In this document: in pieces, positions 56,508-63,893 of the stretch
Layout of the letters: every line of letters starts with the position of its first letter
Position numbering within the stretch: position 1 is the first letter of the stretch
Source: Saprospira grandis DSM 2844
GTDB lineage: Bacteria > Bacteroidota > Bacteroidia > Chitinophagales > Saprospiraceae
Length of the DNA: 64,000 nucleotides
NCBI RefSeq assembly: GCF_000275825.1
Contig: NZ_JH719942.1
Coordinates: 1,779,163 to 1,843,162, forward strand
Reading direction: 5' to 3'
The notes under the pieces: model-generated
Database searches by the model: none
What the model was told of the DNA's origin: nothing
What the model saw: the letters and a program-made list of their open reading frames with translations, nothing else
Program-made: the position numbers and the translations under genes

Positions 56508-56984
56508 ATGGCTATACAAACTGTTTCTTCTCGATGGACCTTCCTGTCCAAAATTATTCTCCCCTTTCTCTGGAGTATCCTCTTCGGTGGCTTTACTCTA
56601 GTGGTCTGGCTCTCGCCACTCCAAGATATTCAAGCCCCCCTCTCCCCCCTAAGCGCAAAACTTATCCTCAGCTCTTTTTTTATCTCTATGCTGGGGCTGT
56701 TCTACCTCTTTTTTATGCGCAACCTCTGGGTCGGCCTAGATGATGAACATATCTATGCCTCCAATTATTTCAAATCAGTAAAGTATAGCTACGGCAGCCT
56801 CGAGCATTTCGAGGAGAGCAACCTCTTCCTCTTTAGCCGCATCACCCTCCACTTTAAAGAAAAAGGCCAGTTCGGCAAATCTATCTCTTTTATCCGTAGC
56901 CATTACTGGAAGTATTACCTAGAAAAACATCCCGACCTCCTGCAGTTTTTACTCCAACTCAATGAGGCTAAGGCCAAAAAATAA
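56508..56984 (+). CDS. Small two-helix membrane protein
   Basis: The 158-residue protein has two membrane helices (LSKIILPFLWSILFGGFTLV and LILSSFFISMLGLFYLFFMR) followed by a soluble domain of about 85 residues (VGLDDEHIYASNYFKSVKYS, ITLHFKEKGQFGKSISFIRS), resembling bacterial PH-domain-like membrane proteins. No named family is assigned. The ATG at 56508 (MAIQTVSSRW) is chosen because the upstream part of the frame lies in repeat and terminator sequence. Confidence 0.62.
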   Translation: MAIQTVSSRWTFLSKIILPFLWSILFGGFTLVVWLSPLQDIQAPLSPLSAKLILSSFFISMLGLFYLFFMRNLWVGLDDEHIYASNYFKSVKYSYGSLEHFEESNLFLFSRITLHFKEKGQFGKSISFIRSHYWKYYLEKHPDLLQFLLQLNEAKAKK

Positions 56985-56993
56985 ACCCCTTCC

Positions 56994-57027
56994 GCCAGTC
57001 TGCTCTATGCGCGACTGGCTTTTTTTA
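56994..57027 (+). terminator. terminator of the 56508-56984 gene
   Basis: GCCAGTC-TGCTCTATGCGC-GACTGGC followed by seven T. A short element fragment (57037-57054) comes next. Confidence 0.87.
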
Positions 57028-57036
57028 TGCCTTTTT

Positions 57037-57054
57037 GGGGCCTGCCGCCTGCCC
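57037..57054 (+). repeat. fragment of hairpin element (outer end)
   Basis: GGGGCCTGCCGCCTGCCC matches only the outer end and part of H1 of the GGCCT subtype, after a T-run. Confidence 0.5.
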
Positions 57055-57110
57055 TACATCCAAAACTAACTGCTCAATAAGATATTACTAAGGCAAAATG
57101 CTTAAAAATA

Positions 57111-57141
57111 TTTGCGTTTATAACAAAGTTTACTATCTTTA
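57111..57141 (+). promoter_or_regulatory. promoter of the tandem-repeat protein gene
   Basis: TTTG (57111-57114), 19 bases, TATCTTTA (57134-57141): one mismatch at the last -7 base. The leader would be about 120 bases, with no evident structure. Confidence 0.55.
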
Positions 57142-57268
57142 CAGTACACAATAAAAGGGAAGTAACTTTTTAAGCAAATCTGTGGCTTAAGCCCTATCTT
57201 ATTATAAATTATTTCCTTGGTCTTTTTCCTTTAGTGGCAGGACCAATTCATTCATCAACCCATATTTT

Positions 57269-57673
57269 ATGCTCAAACGTATTTTTTTCATGGCCCTTTT
57301 GTTGGCCCTATCGTTCACGGCTACACAGGCCCAATCTGTCTACTACAAAGGTTCTAAAGTTGGCGTCATTGAGTCAGATGGAGATGTCTACTACAAAGGC
57401 TCTAAAATTGCTGAATTTGAGTCGGATGGAGACGTCTATTATAAGGGCTCTAAAATCGGAGAAGTAGAATCAGACGGAGATGTTTATTATAAGGGCTCCA
57501 AAATTGGCGAAATTGAGTCGGATGGAGATGTCTACTACAAGGGCTCTAAAATTGGCGAAGTAGAATCAGACGGAGATGTTTATTATAGAGGCTCAAAAGT
57601 AGGCAATGCTCGAGGAGCAGCCCGATGGCGAATTGCAGCCTTTTATTTCTTCTATATTCTTGATTTGCATTAA
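57269..57673 (+). CDS. Secreted protein made of 16-residue tandem repeats
   Basis: The 134-residue protein has a signal peptide (1-22, ending TQAQ) and then six copies of a repeat close to VYYKGSKIGEVESDGD, the last diverging into NARGAARWRIAAFYFFYILD. The DNA unit is 48 bp and nearly identical between copies, so unit number could vary by slippage. The pattern of aromatic-aromatic-x-Gly-Ser followed by an acidic DGD suggests a beta-rich repeat fold, possibly of the beta-flower kind; DGD could bind calcium. No function is known. Confidence 0.78.
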   Translation: MLKRIFFMALLLALSFTATQAQSVYYKGSKVGVIESDGDVYYKGSKIAEFESDGDVYYKGSKIGEVESDGDVYYKGSKIGEIESDGDVYYKGSKIGEVESDGDVYYRGSKVGNARGAARWRIAAFYFFYILDLH

Positions 57674-58022
57674 GCAATAAAAAAAATTGGAGACCTATCG
57701 CCTAGCTTTATTGTCTGTAGTAATTGGGAGTAGCTCCCTCTTATCCCCCCTAAAGGACGCTAGGCGCTACGGGCTCCATCATTAATGAAAAATAAATTTT
57801 AGACATTTTTAATTGTGGTAATAGAAAAATCATTCCTAGAGAAATTAAGCAAGGCTAGCTTAGCCTTTGTTTAATGTTTATTTGATGTTTGTTATGGACA
57901 GCAACCGCCCTAGGGCGGTTGTTGTTGTTTTGGCCCTCTCCCAATGGCAAAAAACTGCCCCACTAAACCACAACCGCACTTTTCTGAAGCCCCAAAAATG
58001 CCCCCAGGCCCTAGCCGCTCTT
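57674..58022. other. intergenic region with nested hairpin and a terminator
   Basis: After the repeat protein there is a 68-base nested hairpin (57699-57766: CGCCTAGC..GCTAGGCG enclosing GGGAG-TAG-CTCCC), an AT-rich stretch, and the terminator at 57902-57930. No gene is seen. Confidence 0.45.
57902..57930 (+). terminator. terminator downstream of the tandem-repeat gene
   Basis: CAACCGCCCTAGGGCGGTTG is a perfect palindrome followed by TTGTTGTTTT. Confidence 0.75.
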
Positions 58023-58207
58023 GGCCCAGCGCTGCGCAGCCGTGGCCGCAGGCCAGACCCAGTTTTTTGAGCGTAGCGAAAAAAACGCAGGGCCGAGCAG
58101 ACCTGCGAGCGGCGACAACAAGGACTTTAGTCCGCAGTTCGACGACCGAAGGGAGTAACCATAGCGGCGGCCGACCTAGGCCAAAGGCCTAGCCGGCCGC
58201 GGGCCCC
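58023..58207 (-). repeat. hairpin element HE23 with 47-nt module (GGCCC/GGGCC)
   Basis: Reverse copy of the third subtype. N4 GCCG/CGGC; H1 is long and doubly paired (GCGGCCGGC, TAGGCC-TTT-GGCCTA, GCCGGC-like closing); H2 is AT-rich GTTTTTT/AAAAAAC around TCGCTACGCTC; H3 GGCC-TGC-GGCC. The module is at 58113-58159. Confidence 0.86.
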
Positions 58208-58306
58208 AAATCCTAAAAAAAAGAAAAGCTCCCTGATTTTCAGCCCACAAAAGCAGCCAAAAACTAGATTTAGCCCCAAGGCCCTCAAGTTTTAACACAA
58301 GTTCAT

Positions 58307-58314
58307 TATCTTCG
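58307..58314 (+). promoter_or_regulatory. possible -7 element of pheS operon
   Basis: TATCTTCG differs from TAnnTTTG at one base and lies 27 bases before the pheS start. This is weak evidence. Confidence 0.3.
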
Positions 58315-58340
58315 CAAGAAGTAACCAAATACCAGAAAAA

Positions 58341-59378
58341 ATGCAAATCGAGGCTTTTGAGAAGGCCAATCTGCTGGCCCAAGAAGTGGCCGCAGCAGCG
58401 CCTCAAAATAAAGAAGAACTAGAGCAGTTTCGTTTAAAATTTTTAGGGACCAAAAACCAACTCAAGCCCCTTTTTGGCGAGATGCGAAATGTCCCCAACG
58501 AACGCAAAAAAGAATATGGCCAACTGCTCAATGAAATCAAGCAGGCCGCAGAGGCTAAGTTTTATGCTAAAAAAGAAGCACTAGAACGGGCCGAATTGAA
58601 AAACTATGAGCGCATTGACCTGACCGCTCCCGCCCAGCCCGAAAACTGGGGTAGCCGCCATCCCGTGGCCTTGGTCATGGAAGAAATGTTGCAAATTTTT
58701 GAGCGCATTGGCTTTTCGGTAGCCGAAGAACGTGAAATTGAAGACGATTGGACCAACTTTACGGCTTTGGGCACCCCCGAGGACCATCCCGCCCGCGATA
58801 TGCAGGATACTTTTTATGTCAAAGATCCTGAAAAAATGGTTTTGCGCACCCATACTTCTCCCGTACAGATCCGAAGTATGCTCAAGCAAAAGCCCCCTTT
58901 GCGCATTGTGGCCCCTGGCCGAGTGTACCGCAACGAAACCGTTTCGGCCCGTTCGCACTGCCAGTTCCACCAAATCGAGGGACTTTATGTGGCCAAGGAT
59001 GTCAGCTTTGCCGACCTTCGCCAGACGCTTTACTATTTTGCCAAAGAAATGTTTGGCGCCACCAATATCCGCCTGCGCCCCTCTTATTTTCCATTTACAG
59101 AGCCTAGTGCCGAAATGGACGTTTATTTGGGCCTAGATACAGAACGTGACCGCCGCCTGACTAAGGGCACAGGCTGGCTAGAGGTTTTGGGTTGTGGTAT
59201 GGTAGACCCCAAAGTGCTAGAAAACTGCGGCATTGACCCCGAAGAATATACAGGTTTTGCCTTTGGTATTGGAATTGAGCGCATTGCCCTTTTTAAATAT
59301 GAGGTAGATGATATTCGCCTATTTTTTGAAAACGACCAGCGTTTTCTCAAGCAATTTAATCCTGTGCTCAATGCCTAA
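58341..59378 (+). CDS. pheS: Phenylalanyl-tRNA synthetase alpha subunit
   Basis: The 345-residue protein has the N-terminal tRNA-binding coiled coil (about 1-90), then the class II core: HPARDMQDTFYV, LLRTH-type MVLRTHTSPVQIRSM, the motif 2 region APGRVYRNETVSARSHCQFH and the motif 3 region GFAFGIGIERIALFKYEVDD. With PheT it charges tRNA-Phe; pheT is not in the window, as is common in Bacteroidota. Its stop overlaps the start of the lipoprotein gene by 8 bases. Confidence 0.97.
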   Translation: MQIEAFEKANLLAQEVAAAAPQNKEELEQFRLKFLGTKNQLKPLFGEMRNVPNERKKEYGQLLNEIKQAAEAKFYAKKEALERAELKNYERIDLTAPAQPENWGSRHPVALVMEEMLQIFERIGFSVAEEREIEDDWTNFTALGTPEDHPARDMQDTFYVKDPEKMVLRTHTSPVQIRSMLKQKPPLRIVAPGRVYRNETVSARSHCQFHQIEGLYVAKDVSFADLRQTLYYFAKEMFGATNIRLRPSYFPFTEPSAEMDVYLGLDTERDRRLTKGTGWLEVLGCGMVDPKVLENCGIDPEEYTGFAFGIGIERIALFKYEVDDIRLFFENDQRFLKQFNPVLNA

Positions 59379-59787
59379 TTGGACGCCTATTTTGCTATTT
59401 ATTTTGGGCCTTTCTCTCTTGACCGCTTGTCAGGAGGAAGGCCCAGATTATAGCCAAGAACAACAAACTCCTCAAGCGGCAATCAAAGCCTTTTATACGG
59501 CTGTAGCCGCAGAAGATTTTGCCAAAGCCGAGGCCTTTTGCGAGCCCTCTAGCCAACAACAATTGCGCTACTTTGCCACCGAGCTGCAGTTTAAGTCGGC
59601 CAAGCCAGCACAAAAAGAGGCCCTACTCGATAAGGTCCGTTTTGATTTTAGCCAACTGGACTGCCAAGAAAAAGACGGCAGCACCAGCTGCCAACTCTGC
59701 TGTAATACCAATCAAGAAGCCGTAGATATTGAAATGGTCCAAAGAGAAGGCAAATGGCTAGTTGTTGCCAACTTAGACAATTACTAA
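59371..59787 (+). CDS. Small lipoprotein of the NTF2-like type
   Basis: The 138-residue protein has a lipoprotein signal (C20 in GLSLLTACQEE) and a mature domain beginning TPQAAIKAFYTAVAAEDFAK, the pattern of DUF4878-like small lipoproteins with an NTF2-like fold, ending VQREGKWLVVANL. Three closely spaced cysteines (STSCQLCCNTN) are unusual. It is translationally linked to pheS by overlap; the reason is unclear. Confidence 0.7.
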   Translation: MPNWTPILLFILGLSLLTACQEEGPDYSQEQQTPQAAIKAFYTAVAAEDFAKAEAFCEPSSQQQLRYFATELQFKSAKPAQKEALLDKVRFDFSQLDCQEKDGSTSCQLCCNTNQEAVDIEMVQREGKWLVVANLDNY

Positions 59788-59816
59788 ACAGTTCTCATCC
59801 ATCAATCCAATCGCTT

Positions 59817-60803
59817 ATGCAGGCTTTTCAACGCCTCCAAAATGCTTATCGGGCCTATGCCGCCCAAGAACAATTTGGCCAAGGTCGACCTCCGGAGCTT
59901 TATCAGCCCCTAGATTATATTCTTTCTTTGGGCGGCAAGCAAATGCGGCCCATTTTGCTGTTAATGGCCGCCGAACTCTATCTGGGCCAAGATATTGAAA
60001 CCGCCCTGCCCGCCGCCTATGCCATAGAGCTTTTCCATAATTTCTCACTCATGCATGACGATATTATGGACCAGGCCGATTTGCGCAGAGGAAAGGCCAC
60101 GGTGCACAAAAAGTTTGATACCAATACCGCTATCCTTTCTGGAGATGTGATGCTGGTCTATAGCTATAAATATTTGGCCCAATCGGCCAGCGGAAATTTA
60201 GCCGACTTGCTCGATTGCTACAATGAAACGGCCATCGGCGTTTGTGAAGGCCAACAAATGGATATGAACTTTGAGCAAATGCAAAGCGTCGCCCTAGAAA
60301 GCTACCTCAAAATGATTGAGCTCAAAACCTCCGTTCTGCTCTATGGCGCCATGAAAATGGGGGCACTCATTGGCCAAGCCCCAGCCCAAGAGGCCGAACT
60401 ATTAGGCGAATTTGGCCGAAATATGGGCATCGCCTTCCAACTCCAAGACGATTATCTCGATAGCTTTGGCGATGCCGCTACCTTTGGAAAACGCATCGGC
60501 GGAGATATTCTGCAAAATAAAAAGACGGTCCTTTATATTAAGACCCTAGAGCTAGGCACAGCCGCCGATAAAAAACAGTTATTGGCCCTCTATCAGCAAG
60601 CTTGTCCAACCGAAAAAGAAGAGGAGAAAATCGAAACTGTTAAGGCTATTTTTGAGCGCTCTGGCGCCAAAGCCGCCCTTGGCCAAGCCGTAGAGGATTA
60701 CCGACTCAAAGCCGTTGCTTTCTTAGACCAACTCCCCAAAAGCCAAACCGATAAAGCGCCTCTTTATCAGTTTCTCCATTTTATCATGCAACGCCAACAC
60801 TAA
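59817..60803 (+). CDS. Polyprenyl diphosphate synthase
   Basis: The 328-residue protein is an all-trans prenyl transferase. It has GGKQMRPILLLMAAE, the first Asp-rich motif HDDIMDQADLRRGKATVHKK and the second DDYLDSFGD with GKRIGGDILQNKKT. It condenses isopentenyl diphosphate onto allylic primers; chain length (farnesyl, geranylgeranyl or longer, for menaquinone or carotenoids) is not decidable by eye. The ATG at 59817 gives the family start. It lies 29 bases after the lipoprotein gene. Confidence 0.9.
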   Translation: MQAFQRLQNAYRAYAAQEQFGQGRPPELYQPLDYILSLGGKQMRPILLLMAAELYLGQDIETALPAAYAIELFHNFSLMHDDIMDQADLRRGKATVHKKFDTNTAILSGDVMLVYSYKYLAQSASGNLADLLDCYNETAIGVCEGQQMDMNFEQMQSVALESYLKMIELKTSVLLYGAMKMGALIGQAPAQEAELLGEFGRNMGIAFQLQDDYLDSFGDAATFGKRIGGDILQNKKTVLYIKTLELGTAADKKQLLALYQQACPTEKEEEKIETVKAIFERSGAKAALGQAVEDYRLKAVAFLDQLPKSQTDKAPLYQFLHFIMQRQH

Positions 60804-60809
60804 TGCGCC

Positions 60810-61850
60810 ATGAAGTCCCTTGCTTTTTTTCTCTGCCTTTTTTCTTTGGCTAGTAGTTGGGCCAAGCCTTTTTCTATAGAGGATTTGGACCCCGCCAAAA
60901 CGCAGGCTTATATCTTGCAGTTTCAGCATATCGCTATTGCCGAAATGGACCGAGCAGGCATTCCCGCTAGCATCAAAATGGCCCAAGGTATTCTAGAGTC
61001 AGGCGCTGGCGCTAGCCAACTGGCCATTCAGGCCAATAACCATTTTGGAATCAAATGCGGCGGAAAAAAGCATTGGGATGGCCCCAGTTTTTACCTCTGG
61101 GATGATGAAACCGTCAAATCTTGCTTTCGGGTCTATAAACAGGCCGAAAAATCTTATATCGCTCATAGCGAGTTTTTGCGCAACCCCAAAAAAACTTGGC
61201 GCTACGGCTTTCTCTTCGATCTCAATAAAACAGATTATAAAGCTTGGGCCAAAGGGCTGCAAAAGGCAGGCTATGCTACCGCAAAAACCTATAGCAAAAA
61301 TCTCATTAGCATCATTGAGCGCTATGAGCTTTACCGTCTGGACCATCTCTCTTTTCAGGATTTACAACTGGCCCCAGGCGAATTAGACAGCATTTTTAAT
61401 CTGCAACCGCCGCCAAAAGATAGCCTTAATGGACCAGAAGAGCGGCTGGCGATTCGCATTCCCGACCCCTTCGGAGAAATTCAGGATACCGTAGAGCTCG
61501 AATTGCCCAAGAGCATTATTGAGGTCAATGGCCGCAAAGCAATGGTCCTACAAGTTGGCGAAAGCCTCCACGAACTGGCACAAAGAGCCAATATTAAGCT
61601 CAAAAAGCTAGAGCGCTACAACGATTTTGCCGAGCAGGGCCGCCCTAGGGCGGGACAATACGTCTTTCTCCAACGCAAAAAGAAACGCTATAAGGGCAAA
61701 CAGCATTTTCATATCCTCCGAAAAGGACAAGATCTGCGGGCCGTTTCGCAGTATTATGGCATCCGCCTAAAATCACTCGAAAAACTGAATAAAATCTACC
61801 GCAAAACCCTTCCCCAAACGGGCAATAAAATCCGATTGAAGAAGAAGTAG
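60810..61850 (+). CDS. Secreted glucosaminidase with two LysM domains
   Basis: The 346-residue protein has a signal peptide (1-18), a GH73-type glucosaminidase domain (about 35-175) with the catalytic Glu in AQGILESGAGASQLAIQANN and HFGIKC, and two C-terminal LysM repeats (VLQVGESLHELAQRANIKLK and HFHILRKGQDLRAVSQYYGI). It should cleave glycan strands of peptidoglycan during growth or division. It starts 6 bases after the polyprenyl synthase stop, and is the last gene of the pheS operon. Confidence 0.88.
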   Translation: MKSLAFFLCLFSLASSWAKPFSIEDLDPAKTQAYILQFQHIAIAEMDRAGIPASIKMAQGILESGAGASQLAIQANNHFGIKCGGKKHWDGPSFYLWDDETVKSCFRVYKQAEKSYIAHSEFLRNPKKTWRYGFLFDLNKTDYKAWAKGLQKAGYATAKTYSKNLISIIERYELYRLDHLSFQDLQLAPGELDSIFNLQPPPKDSLNGPEERLAIRIPDPFGEIQDTVELELPKSIIEVNGRKAMVLQVGESLHELAQRANIKLKKLERYNDFAEQGRPRAGQYVFLQRKKKRYKGKQHFHILRKGQDLRAVSQYYGIRLKSLEKLNKIYRKTLPQTGNKIRLKKK

Positions 61851-61861
61851 TAGGTGGTTTT

Positions 61862-61981
61862 GGGGCCTCCGCCTCGCTTCGCTCCTCGGCGCTACGCTAT
61901 GGGGCTCGCAGGTCTGCTCGGCCCTTCGCCAGCAAGCTGGCTCGGTCTGGCCTGACGGCCACCCCGCCGCATCGCTAGGCC
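61862..61981 (+). repeat. hairpin element HE24 (GGCCT/AGGCC)
   Basis: Forward copy 11 bases after the glucosaminidase stop. N4 GGGG/CCCC; H1 with the CGCTTCGCTC loop; H2 GCCAGC-AA-GCTGGC; H3 GGCC-TGAC-GGCC. A GGCC-TTT-GGCC hairpin follows. Confidence 0.87.
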
Positions 61982-62037
61982 ATTTACGGCCTTTGGCCGT
62001 ATAAAGCGGGCCGATTGGCCAAAAATAAATTTACACT

Positions 62038-63195
62038 ATGCAATTTAAGGATGTATTGGGCCAAGAGGCCGCTATAGAGCAACTCAAAGTTTCTTATGAA
62101 CATGAACGCACCGCTCATGCCCAAATTTTTGTGGGGCCAGAAGGGGCGGGTGGCCTGGCCCTTGCCCTCGCCTATAGCCAATACCTCCTTTGCGAAAAAA
62201 ATGAGTCTGGCATTACCGATGCCTGTGGGCAATGTAATGCCTGCAAAAAGGTGCAGAAAAATATTCATCCCGACCTCCACTTTTCTTACCCCAATATTGA
62301 TAGCAAAGCCGTGAGCAGCGACCATATTAAGGAATGGCGCAAAATGCTCGCAGAAAAAGGCCCTTATGTCAATATGAACGATTGGCTTTTTTATTTGGGG
62401 GCCAATAACCAGCGTGGCAATATCAATAAGCGGGAGTGTGTAGATATTGTGCGCAAATTTAGCTTTACCCGGGTAGAAGGCCGCTTTAAAATCCTTTTGC
62501 TTTGGATGCCCGAATATTTGGACAAGGAGGGCAACCGCCTGCTCAAACTCATTGAAGAGCCCGAGCCCAATACCGTTTTTCTATTAGTTGCCGAACGAGC
62601 CGAGCTTATTCTTAACACCATCCTCTCTCGCTGCCAGTTGCTCAAGCTACCTGCCTTACAAGACGAACTAATTGCCGAGGCCTTGGTCCAAGAGGGCATT
62701 CCTACACAAACGGCAAAAGAAGTAGCCTACCTTTCGGAGGGCAACTACCGAAAAGCCAAACAGCTGGCCAGTGGCCAAAACCAAGAAGAGCAGCAACTGG
62801 GGCAAGCCTTTGCGGGCTGGCTCCGCGCCTGTTATCAGGGCCGTGGCCCTATGGTCTATTGGGTAGAGCAATTTGTGACGGGCAAGCACCCCAAAGAAGG
62901 CAAAAAGGGCAGTAAAACAGGTCGTAAAGAGCAATTGCTTTTTTTGGAATACGGCCTCTTTTTTCTTAGAGAGCTCAGCTTGCTGCAGGCGGGTTTTCCC
63001 GCTAGTGGTTTGCGCCTATCGGCGCAGGACCAAAAGGCGGCCCAGGGCCTAGCAAAATTGCTTCCCTTGCCCGCTATTGACGAGCTGCAACAGCTCTTTA
63101 ACGATCATCTGTATTTTATTGAGCGAAATGCTCATCCCAAGGTCCTTTTTTTGGACCTCTCCATTAAAATTCATCGCATTTTTAAGCCCCTTTAG
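62038..63195 (+). CDS. holB: DNA polymerase III delta-prime subunit
   Basis: The 385-residue protein belongs to the clamp-loader AAA family. The N-terminal loop GPEGAGGLALA lacks the Walker Lys, as expected for the non-hydrolysing delta-prime subunit, and a zinc knuckle (CGQCNACKK) follows. RFKILLLWMPEYLDKEGNRL and LLKLIEEPEPNTVFLL (the usual sensor and SRC region, here LSRCQLLKLP) confirm it. It joins delta and gamma/tau to load the sliding clamp. Its stop overlaps the convergent SDR gene by 4 bases. Confidence 0.92.
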   Translation: MQFKDVLGQEAAIEQLKVSYEHERTAHAQIFVGPEGAGGLALALAYSQYLLCEKNESGITDACGQCNACKKVQKNIHPDLHFSYPNIDSKAVSSDHIKEWRKMLAEKGPYVNMNDWLFYLGANNQRGNINKRECVDIVRKFSFTRVEGRFKILLLWMPEYLDKEGNRLLKLIEEPEPNTVFLLVAERAELILNTILSRCQLLKLPALQDELIAEALVQEGIPTQTAKEVAYLSEGNYRKAKQLASGQNQEEQQLGQAFAGWLRACYQGRGPMVYWVEQFVTGKHPKEGKKGSKTGRKEQLLFLEYGLFFLRELSLLQAGFPASGLRLSAQDQKAAQGLAKLLPLPAIDELQQLFNDHLYFIERNAHPKVLFLDLSIKIHRIFKPL

Positions 63196-63893
63196 CCCTT
63201 TAGGCTGCCCATGCCGCCATCTAAGCCTAAAATTTGGCCCGTCATCCATTGGCTATTTTGGTCCAGAAGATAATAGGCCAAGCTAGCAATATCTTGGGGC
63301 TGCCCGATGCGGCCCAAAGGGTGGCGTTTGGCGGCAGACTCCTGCTTGGCTTCCGTATTGAGTAAGCGCTCGGCCAAATTGGTATTAGTGAGAGAAGGAG
63401 CAATAGCATTGAGGCGAATATTATGGCTGGCCCATTCTGCAGCTAGAGATTTAGTGAGGCCCTCTAGGGCGCCTTTGGCCATAGCAATAGCGCTATGAAA
63501 GGGCATGCCCAGCTTAACCGCCACCGTACTAAAAAGGACCACAGAAGCGCCTGCTTCGGCCTTTTTGAGTTGGGGCAAAGCCGCTTGTAGCAGGCGGACC
63601 GCCCCCATCACATTCAGCTCAAATTCTTGATTAAACTGTTCTTCTTTGATACGATGAAAGGGGCGTAAATTGATGCTTCCGGGGCAATAGACCAGGCCAT
63701 CTAGTTGGCTGGGCAATTGGGCCAAAAGCGCCTTAGGATCATCCTGTAGGGCATCGTAGCTAATATTTTTGCCCAAACCTTCTGCCGAGCGGCTGGCATT
63801 ATAAACTTGGGCCCCTGCGGCTTGGAGTTTTTGGGCCAAGGCGGCGCCAATGCCGCGGCTAGCGCCAATAATGAGTATTGATTTTCCTTGCAT
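63192..63893 (-). CDS. SDR-family protein lacking the catalytic tyrosine
   Basis: The 233-residue protein has the Rossmann loop IIGASRGIGAALA (8-20), NVMGAVRLLQAALP and a substrate-side Ser (S122 in LFSTVAVKLG). The expected Tyr-x3-Lys reads I136-x3-K140 in HSAIAMAKGALEG, so the general-acid tyrosine is missing. NAIAPSLTNTNLAERLL and GQILGLDGG follow the classical layout. It may bind NAD(P)H with altered or no redox chemistry, or use another residue such as H133. No partner gene is adjacent. Confidence 0.85.
   Translation of the reverse strand: MQGKSILIIGASRGIGAALAQKLQAAGAQVYNASRSAEGLGKNISYDALQDDPKALLAQLPSQLDGLVYCPGSINLRPFHRIKEEQFNQEFELNVMGAVRLLQAALPQLKKAEAGASVVLFSTVAVKLGMPFHSAIAMAKGALEGLTKSLAAEWASHNIRLNAIAPSLTNTNLAERLLNTEAKQESAAKRHPLGRIGQPQDIASLAYYLLDQNSQWMTGQILGLDGGMGSLKG

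Noticed and set aside
1200..61981. Hairpin elements as ordinary rho-independent terminators
   Set aside because: In forward orientation the T-run precedes the structure instead of following it, several copies lie beside separate classical terminators, and some lie upstream of start codons.
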